NCBI RefSeq assembly: GCF_964204645.1
Contig: NC_134028.1
Coordinates: 496,001-560,000 of the forward strand
DNA length: 64,000 nucleotides
Direction of reading: 5' to 3'
Source: Tubulanus polymorphus
Lineage: Eukaryota; Nemertea; Palaeonemertea; Tubulaniformes; Tubulanidae
In this document: piece by piece, positions 10,566-22,894 of the stretch
How the letters are laid out: each line of letters opens with the position of its first letter
Position numbering within the stretch: the first letter of the stretch is position 1
Notes under the pieces: model-generated
What the model saw: the letters and a program-made list of their open reading frames with translations, nothing else
The model's database searches: none
Told to the model about the DNA's origin: nothing
Translations under genes and position numbers: made by a program

Positions 10566-10674
10566 CAGGACCCAGTTCCACAGTTGTGAGTTAGAGTTAA
10601 CTCTGAGTTAAAGTTATTTCATTTTCAATGGGTTACCCCAGGGCCCAGACTCACAACTGTGGAACTGGGTCCTG
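10566..10674. mobile_element. 109-bp palindromic MITE-like element, copy A only
   Basis: Perfect 26-bp inverted repeats (CAGGACCCAGTTCCACAGTT then GTGAGT) sit at 10,566-10,591 and 10,649-10,674. The matching place in copy B (about 22,815) reads GGCAGGTGCATTACATG with no insert. That makes it an insertion after, or a precise loss since, the duplication. A degenerate relative is at 40,439-40,503. Confidence 0.75.
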
Positions 10675-10754
10675 ATGTGTTACATGTCAATGAGGAATAC
10701 ATATAGATAAATGTTGCTGTAAGTCATGTGTGCGTTATTTAATCATTTTTCGTG

Positions 10755-11475
10755 GCGGGGTCGAACCCAGGACACCCCTGTACATCCTCTATTCAGTATC
10801 AAGACCACTCTGAACCAGTATCAGTAATTACTGGGTTCGAACCCGGGATACCCCTGAACATCCTCCATTCAGCATCAGGACCAATCAGTTATCAGTAATT
10901 ACTTTTGTTAAGATATCAACATTTTACCGTGCGGTGCTGCCTCTATGCTCATCGGTAGCGGGATTTTCATACACTAACGTTAGTCAACTCTGGCAAGCAA
11001 GGGTTACGGAGTATAACTGGACAGCACGACGATTGCCAGAGTTGACTTCAGTTAGTGTATGGAAATCCCGCTAACGATGAGCATAGCGGCAGCACCGTAC
11101 GGTCGGGACACCCCTGTACATCCTCCATTCAGCATCAGGACAACTTGGACCACTACTGAGTTCGAACCCGGGACACCCCTGTACATCATCAAATCAGCAT
11201 CAGGACCACTGTGAATCAGTATCAGTAATTACTGATTCTCGAACCCGGGACAACCCTGTACATCCTCCATTCAGCATCAGGACAACTTGGACCACTACTG
11301 AGTTCGAACCCGGGACACCCCTGTACATCATCAAATCAGCATCAGGACCTCTCTGAATCAGTATCAGTAATTACTGGGTTCGAACTCGGGATACCCCTGT
11401 ACATCCTCTATTCAGTATCAAGATCACTCTGAACCAGTATCAGTAATTACTTGGTTCGAACGCGGGACACCCCGT
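10755..11475. repeat. Satellite block with GGTTCGAACCC-type motifs, copy B
   Basis: Repeats of about 55-65 bp carry GGGTTCGAACCCGGGACACC, CTGTACATCCTCCATTCAGC and CAGTATCAGTAATTACT. The 178-bp palindrome is inserted in the middle. Unit lengths vary, so this is a composite array rather than a clean satellite. Confidence 0.8.
10926..11103. mobile_element. 178-bp palindromic MITE-like element, copy B
   Basis: Inverted arms 10,926-10,996 and 11,033-11,103 (71 bp each, a few mismatches) start ACCGTGCGGTGCTGCC and surround a 36-bp loop containing GGGTTACGGAGTATAACTGG. The same element with the same flanks is in copy C, so it predates the duplication. It has no coding capacity. Confidence 0.85.
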
Positions 11476-11784
11476 ACCCATTATGATGCGATTAGACACG
11501 TGATCGATGGTCGTCCTTATTTAGAAGATGAATTTAATTGTGAAACATGGTCATATCCAGGAATATTTAAACCCGGCGATCAATGTCTCGACTAAAACCG
11601 CGTGTCTATATCGATATTTGTACTGTTAATCGTCGCATTAGGTGCCTACGGATTCATCTTCTTTACGATAACCTACAACGATACGATTTCAAACTGTGTT
11701 CTACCCGTACTCGTAGTAGGCCTAACTACCAATTTCACGTTGTTTGGAGCCATTTTAGGACAGTGTAACTTCAACCTAGAGTGA
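11473..11784 (+). pseudogene. Broken small membrane-protein ORF, copy B
   Basis: This is the same frame as in copies A and C, with the shared TAA at 11,593-11,595. Downstream it reads SISIFVLLIVALGAYGF and two further hydrophobic stretches, then ends early at TGA 11,782-11,784, where A and C have CGA; this is a CpG-type transition. Two stops in one copy indicate that it is not under selection as an intact protein. Confidence 0.55.
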
Positions 11785-12192
11785 TTTCACCCACCCCGAG
11801 TGCTACTTGATAAAAGTTCCTGTGTATCAAGTTTAATCGTAATCGGTCCATTGGGTAAAGAGATATAGACATTTATCCAAAGCGACACCTATGGAAAAGA
11901 GTGGAAATTGTTGCATACCAACCGTAAAGTAGATATTGTGGTTTTTATATATATATTGAATAATGTCACCAACTCTTTCATTCATTCAGAAATAAACTAC
12001 TGTATTGAGCGAAGTATCTTTTAAATAAAGTGGCTTCTAAGGATAAAGCGAATATTTGTGTTCAAAATATATAAGTTAGTATAGAATCTATTGACCAAAA
12101 AATAACTCGAGTCAAACAGATGATCATCGTACTACAAATGCCTCGCTGGGCCAAAAATTAGCCCCGACCTGAGGCAATAACCCTAGATCGAC

Positions 12193-12277
12193 CGTAACCC
12201 TAACCCTAGCAGGACTCGAACCTGCGAACTCCAGCATGCCAGCCGAGCACGCTAACCACTAGTCCGCTGAGTTCTGG
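12193..12277 (-). repeat. tRNA-like SINE head with telomere-like tail, copy B
   Basis: The copy has the same T-arm stem GCAGG/CCTGC and B box GGTTCGAGTCC on the minus strand as copy A, followed by TAGGGTTAGGGTTACGG. The A-box region has a base change (ACTAGTCCGCTG on plus). Confidence 0.7.
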
Positions 12278-12316
12278 TGGCCGATTTAGTTTGTGAATAC
12301 GTGTGGTCAGTGTGGT

Positions 12317-12366
12317 AACAGGCCAACACTGGGGTTACTGCGTTTATCAAACAGGCCAACACTCGC
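12317..12366 (+). repeat. 33-bp minisatellite, copy B, about 1.5 units
   Basis: Only one full unit and a partial one remain, ending in CAACACTCG as in copy C. This is the contracted allele of the array. Confidence 0.85.
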
Positions 12367-13112
12367 GTCAGTGTTTGTTTCTTGGTAATTGCCTTTTTAA
12401 TGCCCTGGGGCCAGTTCCATGGGTGATGGCTTAGGAGGTGAATCTAAGCTTTTCTCATACCGGTATTTGTACATAACTCAATCGTGAACGTCTTTCTGTA
12501 TTCCAAGACTGATTCTATCGGCTAATACAGTCAAACTAAATCGTTTAATCCGCATCGGCTTAATCCGAATTTTGGTCTAATCCGGATAATATTTACAGTC
12601 AATTTAATCATTAATATACACGAAAATGACTTTTAATCCGGATTTGCCGTAAAACGGATGAATTGTGTTGGTCCCAATGATCGGAATTAGGGAGATTCTA
12701 TCATACCATTTACTCTCCTTATATAAAGCTCTAATGTTGGTAGATTTATTAATTTCTAACAAACTAGTGTTGAGTGATGAATGAAATTTGACTTAAGAAA
12801 AATCTGTATTCCTCACATGCCACAGTAAAATAGCAAGACTGCATCAGATAACAACCGTTCAGTGCTGCCCCTATGAATAACGATAGCGGAATTTTTGTGA
12901 ACTAAAGCAGTAATCCACGGGCCTTTGATCCAAGAGCGTGGGTTTCATTAGAATAAATTCTTTGATGCGTAGAATATAAAAATCTAATATAATCGAAAAG
13001 AAGCCGAGACCTGCAATAGACTGGTTGCCATTTCTACTCGCGAATGCAGGTGGCGGTGACCAGTCTAGCGGCGGGAATCCCAATCTGAGGTACACTATGA
13101 CGCAATATCAAA

Positions 13113-13208
13113 ATGGCGTGCTTTACCATAACACGAAATTTAGCAAAAACCTCACCTAAACATTGCCACCCTCCTTCCCGACCCCTGAAATCAGTATTTC
13201 AATATTTG
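13113..13208 (+). CDS. Candidate first coding exon (mitochondrial-presequence-like), copy B
   Basis: The 32 codons match copy A from ATGGCGTGC to TTTG|GTAAGT. Downstream of the donor the copies differ by a 2-bp indel in the read-through frame, as expected for intron. Function is unknown and no second exon was placed. Confidence 0.35.
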
Positions 13209-13519
13209 GTAAGTGTTTGTAACATTGGTTTAAATGGCGAAAAATATTCCATCTCAGATATTGTGGTAAATCAAATTATTTCAGAGGTACATCCTACAAA
13301 CGGTGCACTTGGACTGGTGGCGCTCAGTCAAGCATATCGACGTCATTCCATCCTGATATATCTAGACCACGATGGGCTTCACCTCGCTGTTTTGTGATGA
13401 ATTTGTTCTAAAATGATTCCATCGACTGATTACATCAAACAGTGAAAACAGTGTAAGTTTATTTCATCTGTCGCTAAACCGATATTAATCACCACCACAG
13501 TCCAAACGTGTCGGACACC

Positions 13520-13840
13520 AACATCCTCCCATGCCGGGAGGGATTCCAACCTGATGACATCGCTTGCTACACTCAGCCACAGCACGAACCCCTGCCACAC
13601 TAGACCGGGTGCGCAGGTACATGCGCAGCTTTGCCGCACGAAAACTTGGAAGAACTATAAATGGCAAAACCTGGGCTAAAATGAAACGTAATATCTGATT
13701 GGCTATTAATGACATCATCTAAGCTGCGCATGTAGCTGCTGCGCACTCGGTCTAGTGTGGCAGGGTTTCGTACCGTGGCAATCTGGATGCCATCAGGTTC
13801 GAGTCCCTGCTGCGGGAGGATGGATGCCTCTACTTGCCTC
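13520..13840. repeat. Foldback element with tRNA-like arms, copy B
   Basis: Inverted arms at about 13,520-13,635 and 13,728-13,835 match copy A, with B-box GGTTCGAGTCC on the plus strand in the right arm. The central spacer is shorter than in A. The GAT tract starts 18 bp after the right arm. Confidence 0.65.
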
Positions 13841-13856
13841 CATTCGACTGTGATAT

Positions 13857-14517
<661 letters not shown>

Positions 14518-14813
14518 CATTGGTTTCAGAAACAGATAATATTTAAACTGTTCATTTTTTCATTACCTTTTTGTTTATATTTCATGTTCAACTCTAGATG
14601 CAAAACCTAAACTGTGGATAGAAAAACCCCGTGAATAAATGAACTGCAGATTGGAGCGAACAATCTAATTTGTAAGTTTGAATTTTAGATTTGATATTTC
14701 TGCAGTTATTTCTAAGGAAAGAAAACAATCTTAGATTTGTCTATTATAGGTATCACTTCAACATGTTCAACGGGAATTTTGATTCAGCACAGGAAAACAA
14801 GAATCACTCTCAG

Positions 14814-14918
14814 ATTCAGCACAGGACAACAAGGAATCAGTGTTTCACAATCAGACTTTTTTGGTTTCGCGCCGGACATCGGGAATCATTCTTGGATTCA
14901 GCATGACATCAGGAATCA
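14814..14918 (+). repeat. 82-bp tandem repeat, copy B, about 1.3 units
   Basis: Starts at 14,814 and 14,896 are 82 bp apart. One unit fewer than copy A. Confidence 0.8.
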
Positions 14919-15479
14919 CTATAGCCTATGTGGAAATTCAAGATAAGTTACATTAATCTTTATTTATCGGTTGTTGAATTGATTTTTAGGGACCAATTTT
15001 ATATTGTTTGTTATAAACCATGTTTTGAAATGAAATCTCAGAAACCTGTTGCATTTATTCAATCATTTCAAATTTCTTTTGGTAAATATTTGACTATAAT
15101 CAGTTCATGATTGGGATTGTTATTTCTGTAAGCGGGTTTACAGGTTTTCTAAATTGTGATCAACTCAAATGTTATTTCTAATCAATATGAAACTGGTTCC
15201 TGATGTCAATAATACAACTGTTATCAATCATGTTCCTTCGTGACAATCAGATCATGTGTATCTTAAGAGTTCGAATTTCTATAGATTAAACTGCTGTACT
15301 TATTTCATACTGATTGTACAGTTACAGATACATGTAACATTGTGTACAGATACTGAGATACAGATCACTGCATTACTTCATCCTGTGATTGAACAGTGAT
15401 TTAATGTTCTCTCATCTTCATTAGATTCCCATCCGTCTAACTAAAACATTAGAACATTCATCTCACCTAACCACAGGGT

Positions 15480-15705
15480 TTAGGAAGGGTGGGTAGGGTT
15501 GGGGGAGGGAAGGGGTAGAGGGAGGGCGGGAGGGTTGGGGTGGGGGATGGTGGGAGTTAGGGAAGGGGTCTGGGAGGGAGGGAAGGGGTGAGAGAGGGCG
15601 GGAGGGATGGGGTGAGGGAGGGAGGGAGGGAGGGAAGGGGTCCGGGAGGGTGGGAGGGAAGGGGTCCGGGAGGGTGGGAGGGAAGGGGTTTGGGAGGGAT
15701 GTAGG
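15480..15705 (+). repeat. G-rich degenerate repeat (GGGAGG), copy B left tract
   Basis: About half the length of the copy A tract, with the same unit types (GGGAGGGAAGGGGTCCGGGA). Confidence 0.88.
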
Positions 15706-15843
15706 GGTGGTGTTAGGACTTTGGAGGGAGGGATATAGGGTGGGGCTTTAGGGTTTAGGTACAGGTACAGGTGGTTTAGTCGTAGTTTTAGCCTTGAAGT
15801 TCAGGATATTTCAGAAAATGTGTCCCATCTTTTTATTATTCTA

Positions 15844-16009
15844 CAGTGTTTCAATAAGAGCCAGGTCCCAGGTCCCAGACCCATCTGTCGTTTGTAAAGG
15901 ACCCGCCTGTTACTTCAAACAAGCTTTCGTTTCAGGGACTGTGACATATTATGGGACCCTCCTGTTTTTCAAAGGGACCTGGCTTGTTAATTTCTTATTG
16001 AAAACACTG
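15844..16009. repeat. Imperfect hairpin, copy B
   Basis: Equivalent to 4239-4398. The left arm has a duplicated AGGTCCC and has lost one T. Confidence 0.65.
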
Positions 16010-17332
16010 TTCTAAGAAAGGATTAATCATTATGAAACACGTTATGTGGCCACACATGACTGCAACATGTCATGTTTCAGTAGGCCTAAGCTGTATAAGC
16101 ATCGGCCAATCGGACTCGTTCTATTTTACTAGTTGTTATTTCTATGAGACCCGGGTTTGATCCCCGGTGAGTGCGCACGTAATTTCACCGTCACTTCTCT
16201 CAATCATTATGAGAAAATTTTTGAATTGGGACTTTTCAATTTTGAGGGCCATTATTTAATGTTGTCAGGAATGAGAGATATTTTTTGAATGATCACAAAC
16301 TGCTCCTTGGCTCGATCAAAATAAGGTTTCATTAATAATTGAATGAAACAACAATCATACGTAATAATTACTGTTGATATCTGGCGGTTTACTGATACAT
16401 TTCCAGCTGAAAGATGTATTTTCTTCTGTGCTATTTTAGAAACGGCTGTAAATACTGAGAACTGTATAGGACGACTTAGAAATTTGTTGACGAGAGTCGA
16501 GATGCAGTTCACATTCATTGCTGCCTCCTCTTTTTTCTGCAGATTCTTAGACAGAGACCTACTCTTCATTTTTGGAAGAAGAGTATAGAACTCATTAGAA
16601 TAAGTGATATGTTTTGTAATCACTTTTATTGACACACTTCTTCATTTGCCTTCATGGCACAGTATATCACTATTCATAGATATCCTTAATAATTAGTTAT
16701 CCTTTTCAAAAAGATGGGACATATTTTCTGAAATAAATTGTACAATTTTTAGGTGGGACAAAGATTGACACGGAGAGACTATTGTTCTATTATTATATTC
16801 ATTTTAGAATAGGATAATATTCTATTTCTACCTGTGACTTATAATTCTATTCTAGACAGAATTTAAGGGGCTGCGAACTAATTATACTTCTATCAGGAAA
16901 TATTTTACTGAATTTAAAAGCCGTAAAAACAAATGATATTCAACCGGATGTAGTTGTAGTTTTTACAGTTAGGCTACGGCAATCTTCCTACTACAATGGG
17001 ACTCTGATAAAGCGGGGGGGAGGTGTATCTAGTGTATTTTGCCATTTTTCACGATCATATCAGTTAATGAAAGTGATTTCATTCTCCGCTGTTATTTAAA
17101 ATATTATCAGCGCTCGATCAATTTGTCAGTTTATAGCTTTTAGACTTCGATCAATGCATCATTTTCCAGGAGACTCAAATTAGTCAGAATTATTTCGGAC
17201 TTTATCAATTAGTCCAAGATTTTGAGCCCATTCAGTGTGAACATAATTCTTCACTTTATTCTAGTGATGAGTGTTTAGTCCAATTCCCCTATTCAACATA
17301 TGCAACGCTCATGAGCTATATTTACCCTCCGT

Positions 17333-17662
17333 GGTCACCAAATCAGAACCATAGACCAAACTTTGACACTTTGGTCACCAAAACAGGGCTATGAACCAAA
17401 CTTTGACTCTTTGGTCACCAAATCAGAACCATAGACCAAACTTTGACTCTTTGGTAAACCTAACAGGGCTATGAACCAAACTTTTGACTCTTTGGTCACC
17501 AAATCAGAACCATAGACCAAACTTTGACACTTTGGTCACCAAAACAGGCCTATGAACCAAACTTTGACTCTTTGGTCACCAAACCTGGGCTATGAACCAA
17601 ACTTTGACTCTTTTGTCACCAAACCTGGGCTATGAACCAAACTTTGACGCTTAGGTCACTAA
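17333..17662 (+). repeat. 40-bp tandem repeat, copy B, about 8 units
   Basis: Units alternate between AATCAGAACCATAGACC and AAACAGGGCTATGAACC variants around TTTGGTCACC. The alternation suggests that the array grew by duplicating two- and three-unit blocks. Confidence 0.9.
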
Positions 17663-17980
17663 ACCAAGGCCATAAATGAAAGATTTAACATTTTTAAAAG
17701 TTATTTCTGTTGCCTTCATGACTCAATAGTTGAGAATGGAACAAATGACGTAGTTAATGAAAGATTCATCTGTATCAGTGTTGCTGCTGGTTTTGCTGCA
17801 GCTGCTGCTGCTGCTGGTGCAACTAACACAACCTTTTGCTGTTTGTCTCTAAAAGATTAAACTTGATCCCAGTCGGAACTGATGAGAATTTTAGTGAGAC
17901 GACAAATAAGGAAAAGCCATATGAAAAAATGTAAAGCGAATGCGTGAATAAAATAAAACAGCATGAAATGCTGATGTAAA

Positions 17981-18263
17981 GAGTGGGGTCCGAGAGCAAT
18001 TCGAAGGTTTAGTGTCCTGCACGCTTAGCGAGTGGGCAGGGGTCTATTCCTACCTCGACTCAAAAAAGATAAAATATAAAGAGTGGGGTCCGAGAGCAAT
18101 TCGAAGGTTTAGAGTCCTGCGCGCTTAGAGGGCAGGCAGGGGTCTATTCCTACCTCGACTCAAAAAAGATAAAATATAAAGAGTGGGGTCCGAGAGCAAT
18201 TCGAAGGTTTAGAGTCCTGCACGCTTAGCGAGTGGGCAGGGGTCTATTCCTACCTCGACTCAA
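17981..18263 (+). repeat. 100-bp tandem repeat, copy B, 3 units
   Basis: GAGTGGGGTCCGAGAGCAAT begins at 17,981, 18,081 and 18,181, exactly 100 bp apart, joined by AAAAAAGATAAAATATAAA. Each unit keeps the stem-forming CCTGC...GCAGG core with compensating changes in the loop. Single copy in A. Confidence 0.85.
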
Positions 18264-19121
18264 GTGCTAAAAGTCAGAGAAAAGAGTAAAAACGAAAAAT
18301 GGCAAATGAAGGAAAAATGGCTGGAGTTTGATTTGTTCCTTTGGGTTTAAGTGTTAACTTGAAAAGACAATCAAACAGATTATTTAATGACGTATATATT
18401 TTGCATCAGCAGTTTAAAAACATTGATTAATAACTTTTATGAATAGGATTCCATAAACTACTTGCTTATATGAAACCTCTAGTAGAGAGTATTGAAATAG
18501 TCCACAATGGTTTCATTTAGTGACGTCATGTTGAATTGGTGAAGCAACATCAATAGCATTAATTGTTTTGATCTCAGCCATCATTCTTGTCCTTGGTTTG
18601 TGTTTGCCTTTCTCGCGACATTTTGTGAGTGTGAAGGTTTGGTTCGGGCTTATTTCCTTTGTTCAGGTGAACCCTCCGTATACCTCCCCCTCCCTTACAA
18701 CATTAAGTTCCTCCGGTTTGGTTTGATGTTTTAGATGTAACCTCTACAACTCAAACTCGCATCATTTGATGAAATGAAATCTGTTTACAGACGACTGCTG
18801 CTACTTTTCATGAAACTGAGATATATTGTGAATACTTATTAGAGGGAGTAGAAATAATAGGAATAATGTGATGAAATTGATAAAGAAATCATCTGTAAAA
18901 TGAAGCCATGTGATTTTCAAGACCAACCCAAGCATATGATCATTTGAGGTCATCTGAATGCCTCCAAAATGTGTAAAGAAAGTATCTGTGAGTCCCATCA
19001 ATGATGCAATTGATTAAGGATTATGATTTATAAATGAAATTGATATGATCGTGAAAAATGGCAAATCGTTTTGTAGTTATTGTACAGATGAGTGGTGTGT
19101 GAAGAGGAGACAAGAGAGTTG

Positions 19122-19303
19122 AGGAGGCATGATGGGAGGGCTAGGTGGGAGGGCATTGAGGGAGGGCATTGAGGGTGGGCCGGGTGGGAGGGCATTGAGG
19201 GAGGGAGGGAGGGATGGGGCGCGGGAGGAAAAGGGTCCGGGAGGGCGGGAGGGAATGGGTCCGGGAGGGCGGGAGGGAAGGGGTATGGGAGGGTCGGTTC
19301 GGG
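19122..19303 (+). repeat. G-rich degenerate repeat (GGGAGG), copy B right tract
   Basis: Units such as GGGAGGGCATTGAGGGAGGG. Equivalent to 6945-7162. Confidence 0.88.
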
Positions 19304-19758
19304 AGGTTAGATGAGTTAAAATGTTCTGATGTTTTAGTTAGACGGATGGGAGTCTAATGAAGATGAGAGAACATTAAATCACTGTTCAATCACAGGATGA
19401 AGTAATGCAGTGATCTGTACTCTGTATCTGTACACAATGTTACATGTATCTGTAACTGTACAATCAGTATGAAATAAGTACAGCTGTTTAATCTACAGAA
19501 ATCCTGTACTGTTTCTGTCTGATTGATTGATAATTTGAGATGTTACATTCTGCTCTATTGTCACTGATTATTGTTTCTTTTTCTTTTCAGAATGAAATGA
19601 ATGCAATAGAATTTACTATTTAAACAGGCTCATTTAAGGTAAGTACAAAACTGGTAATGAATTTCTCCACAGAATTCTTCACAGTCTCTGTTGATATTTT
19701 GAATTATTTTTGAACTAAAAATTACTGTTTTACTCTCAGTTACAGGATGAGATACACA

Positions 19759-19898
19759 CCGCAGCAGCAGCAACAACAGCAGCACTGGCAGTACCCGCAG
19801 TACCAGCACCATGCAGCAACAGCAGTACTGGCAGTACCCGCAGTACCAGTACCATGCAGCAACAGCGCCACCAGCAGCTGCAACAGCAGCAGCTGCAG
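19759..19898 (+). repeat. CAG-rich tract with 43-bp duplication, copy B
   Basis: A 43-bp unit around ACTGGCAGTACCCGCAGTAC is present twice here and once in degenerate form in A. Because 43 is not a multiple of 3, the duplication shifts any reading frame. Confidence 0.75.
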
Positions 19899-21000
19899 GT
19901 AAAACCTGTTTGGAAATTCATTATTTTTAGAGAACTGTTCTATATAAATTATTCTATCTGTTTATGTTTCCAGCATTCAATCACTCAAAGATCACGGCTT
20001 AGTTTGATTTGGTGTGAAACTGCTCTTATTTCATTACAACTTAACTGACAATTTCTAAAATTTGTATTTAGGAGCTGAAATAACTGGAACCCTTGATAGA
20101 ATCTGTGAACAGTAAACATTGGGAATTCACTTCACATTTGTTTAAGATGGACATCGCTTTAGATCCTCAAAACCAATACGGTACCGGTAAATATCTCTAC
20201 AGATTCTAGTCTCTGTTTGACTGTACATTTATAAACTCATTTCCTGATTAGAAGCTACATTAATCAGTGAAGGCGAATTTTCAATCACTTCTATTCTGGT
20301 CAAAGTTCGAATCATCAAAATTATACAACTGTTGTATTCTAGGGTCCAAAATAAAGCTGAACTTGCAGTTAACATTGCGCTCCACAAATCAAACAAGTCA
20401 GAAGCGGTGAGTTTTATATCGATTTATTGCAGTAATTTGTGGTGATCTTCAAATCAAGTCCAGAAAATGATGTTTTGATCGGTCAATGTTGGCAGGTATC
20501 AACGTTTTACTTGAGGACGCAGTCTAAAGCTACCATCAAACCTCTCTGAAATCTGCATATACTCGACACATTGTGATTAACTACTCATTAACCTGGTAGG
20601 TTTTCTGTCAATCGAACACAAACAAGTTGCAGTTTCTATCTAATTCATTAACCATTTTCTGGCATAATTTTCTCTTTCCAGAATGCAATACGCCCAACAC
20701 AAATTGGAACTGGAGAAATTAAAAATATTCACCTTCAAAGAGTAAAGAAGCTCTAGTTGCTGAAGCTGCTGCTATCGTTTTATGAATTTATTTTCTCAGA
20801 AAATCATCAGTTCTCTTAACTTCATGACATTATGACTGTTGGAAGTGAAATCCTGCTAGATGGCACTGAACTTATCTGATATGAGTTTAGAAATGGTGAG
20901 TATTTCATAAATCCACTGTGCTCTAATTTCATAATATTCTAACATTTAATTATTCTGTACAGAATTTTTATGTGTGATTCTCCGGAAAGCAGTGCGGCTG

Positions 21001-21001
<1 letters not shown>

Positions 21002-21065
<64 letters not shown>

Positions 21066-21068
21066 GCT
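21002..21068 (+). repeat. (CTG)n microsatellite, copy B only
   Basis: About 20 GCT/CTG units with one CTA interruption replace a few bases of copy A (near 8780). It is preceded by TCCGGAAAGCAGTGCGGCTG, also absent in A. Confidence 0.9.
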
Positions 21069-22894
21069 TAATTCTGCTCATCACAAGTTTGAAAATGATT
21101 GATTTTCTAATAGAATTTAGCCCCAATTTCAGACTGCTATAAATACATTACTTAGTACTTTCATAGTATAATGATTTTTTGCAGCATGAAATTTGTCCAA
21201 TAGAACAGTTTGAAAAGTGATCAAAGATTGAATAATAGTGTTGATTTATCTAGAATTATAAGGTAATTATAAATTCTAGGTACCGAAATATGTCATGAAA
21301 ACAATTCCTATTTGACTGTTAATTCAATCGAACATTTTCTATATAATGTTTGCTGACGCAAGTTTTCTCTATTCTAGGACGAAGTGGGGATCGGGATCAA
21401 TTTGCCATTTGACAGGGACAGGAACCAGCCATCTACCTGGAGATTGATATGCTGCCACTTATTTCAGATCTGCAATTTTTAAGTTTAAAGCCAAATGAAT
21501 ATTGTTTACCTGTGCCGACCGGCACGGGCAGCCTACTGTTGTTCTGTTTATGATGGTTTGATAGACTTTGTATCACGTATACATAAAAACAATCGAGTCA
21601 TCCCCTGATTCGTCTCTCAAAGCTGTGGTGTCATTTTTGCTAATAGAATAATAGCCTGACTCGGGCATAGAATATATAATTTAAACCCCGCTATGTGCAA
21701 ATTTAAAAGGCAAAATTCATTTATCAAGAATCAGAATCAAAATAATAAAAGTATAATGAAGAAATAACTAGAACAACCTATACCAACAAAATAACAAAAC
21801 CTCTCAACCTTAGCACTAAACACTCGCTTTACTTTCCTAATTAACTTGTTTTTCCCTGTTTTAGTTATTCTTCAGACTTGATGATGGTCTCTACAGAGAC
21901 TCCAAAATGTTGTCTCTTTTACTTCTATTAAGTTTCTATATAGTGGGTTTAAAAGTTTTAGTGAAAATTGAAATTGAAGATTAAATGTAGCTGTAAAGCA
22001 GCGATAACTGGTTGCATTAGTTTGTAATTGTTTGTACCCCACGACCCAGTTTTATTGGTCTGGTTTTGTATAAAATTGTATGATACACATATTGTATAAT
22101 GATGTAATATGGACATGTTTTAAGTAACTCAATCAATGAAACCATAAAGTTGAAATATCGACAGGTTTTCTTTATTATGGGACTATATATAATATTTCGT
22201 GTGAACTGTTGTTCTGTTTTATTTGAAATAAAGATGAATTTTCTGTGTTGTTTTAGTTGTGATTACAGACGCCAGCAGTTTCACACACACTCAGTGCGTC
22301 ACACGTAAATCCCACGGGTTCAGTTTCATTGAAATACGTAATTTACTCAAAAAACTTTACTTAATTCGACTTTACCGCCTCAATGAATGAATATTTTTGA
22401 AGAAACTGGGCCTAGGGTAGAGTTTCACAAACCAATTGCGTTCAAACATTTTATTTTGAAGAAAAAATTAAATCCAAGTTGAAATTGATTCATCCTTTCT
22501 CTGTGAAACTGGACTCGACGGGATTAAATACTCGCTTTTCAGTGTGCGAAACTGCGGCATCTAAATCTGATTGAAACCCTCGCATCATAAACCAAATCCT
22601 ACCGAGGGTACAGTTTCACATATGGATAATTATCATCAAGATTTCATCTGTTTTGTCCTTTAAATTTCTTCACAAATTCAGTTAAAAAATGCATCGTTTT
22701 TTGTGAAACTGCGACCCCTGGTGTCCACTCGAGGGATTCTTTTATTCTTTTTTACCCTGGTATGGTATGCGAGGGTTTCAATTCGATGGTCCAACTACTA
22801 TTCTTAAAAAGGCAGGTGCATTACATGACAATGAGGAATAAATATAGATAAATGTTGCTGTAAGTCGTGTGTGCGTTATTTTATCATTTTTCGT

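Larger units (their letters stand above)
1..10754 (+). repeat. Segmental tandem array, copy A (left-truncated by window)
   Basis: This stretch is near-identical over most of its length to 10,755-22,894. Landmarks recur in the same order and orientation: the membrane ORF (258 vs 11,602), the ATGGCGTGC exon (1763 vs 13,113), the GGGAGG tracts, the CAG tract and the terminal region before GTGGCGGGGTCGAACCC (10,755 vs 22,895). The copy is shorter than B because the 40-bp, 100-bp and GAT repeats are shorter. The start of the unit, including the 178-bp palindrome, would lie left of the window. No intact protein gene was recognised in it. Confidence 0.93.
15275..19501. mobile_element. Inverted-repeat-bounded element, copy B
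   Basis: Arms 15,275-15,472 and 19,304-19,501 are inverted copies, equivalent to 3409-3605 and 7163-7361. The interior is longer than in A because of expanded 40-bp and 100-bp repeats and extra sequence near 16,210-16,385. No transposase ORF was seen. Confidence 0.55.
19591..21660 (+). other. Candidate spliced transcription unit, exon-like series, copy B
   Basis: Exon-like segments are 19,591-19,638, 19,740-19,898 (CAG-rich), from 19,974, 20,072-20,186, 20,343-20,406, from 20,682 and from about 21,378, most with consensus splice sites. The segments 20,343-20,406 and 20,682-20,756 join in frame to a 45-residue C-terminus ending LQRVKKL. Another possible terminus reads AEITGTLDRICEQ within 20,072-20,186. 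No single frame connects the series from a start codon. A decayed protein gene or a spliced noncoding RNA fits. Confidence 0.3.

Noticed and set aside
16252-16635. 127-codon minus-strand ORF in copy B
   Set aside because: Open only in copy B because of extra sequence; copy A lacks it and no motif is visible.
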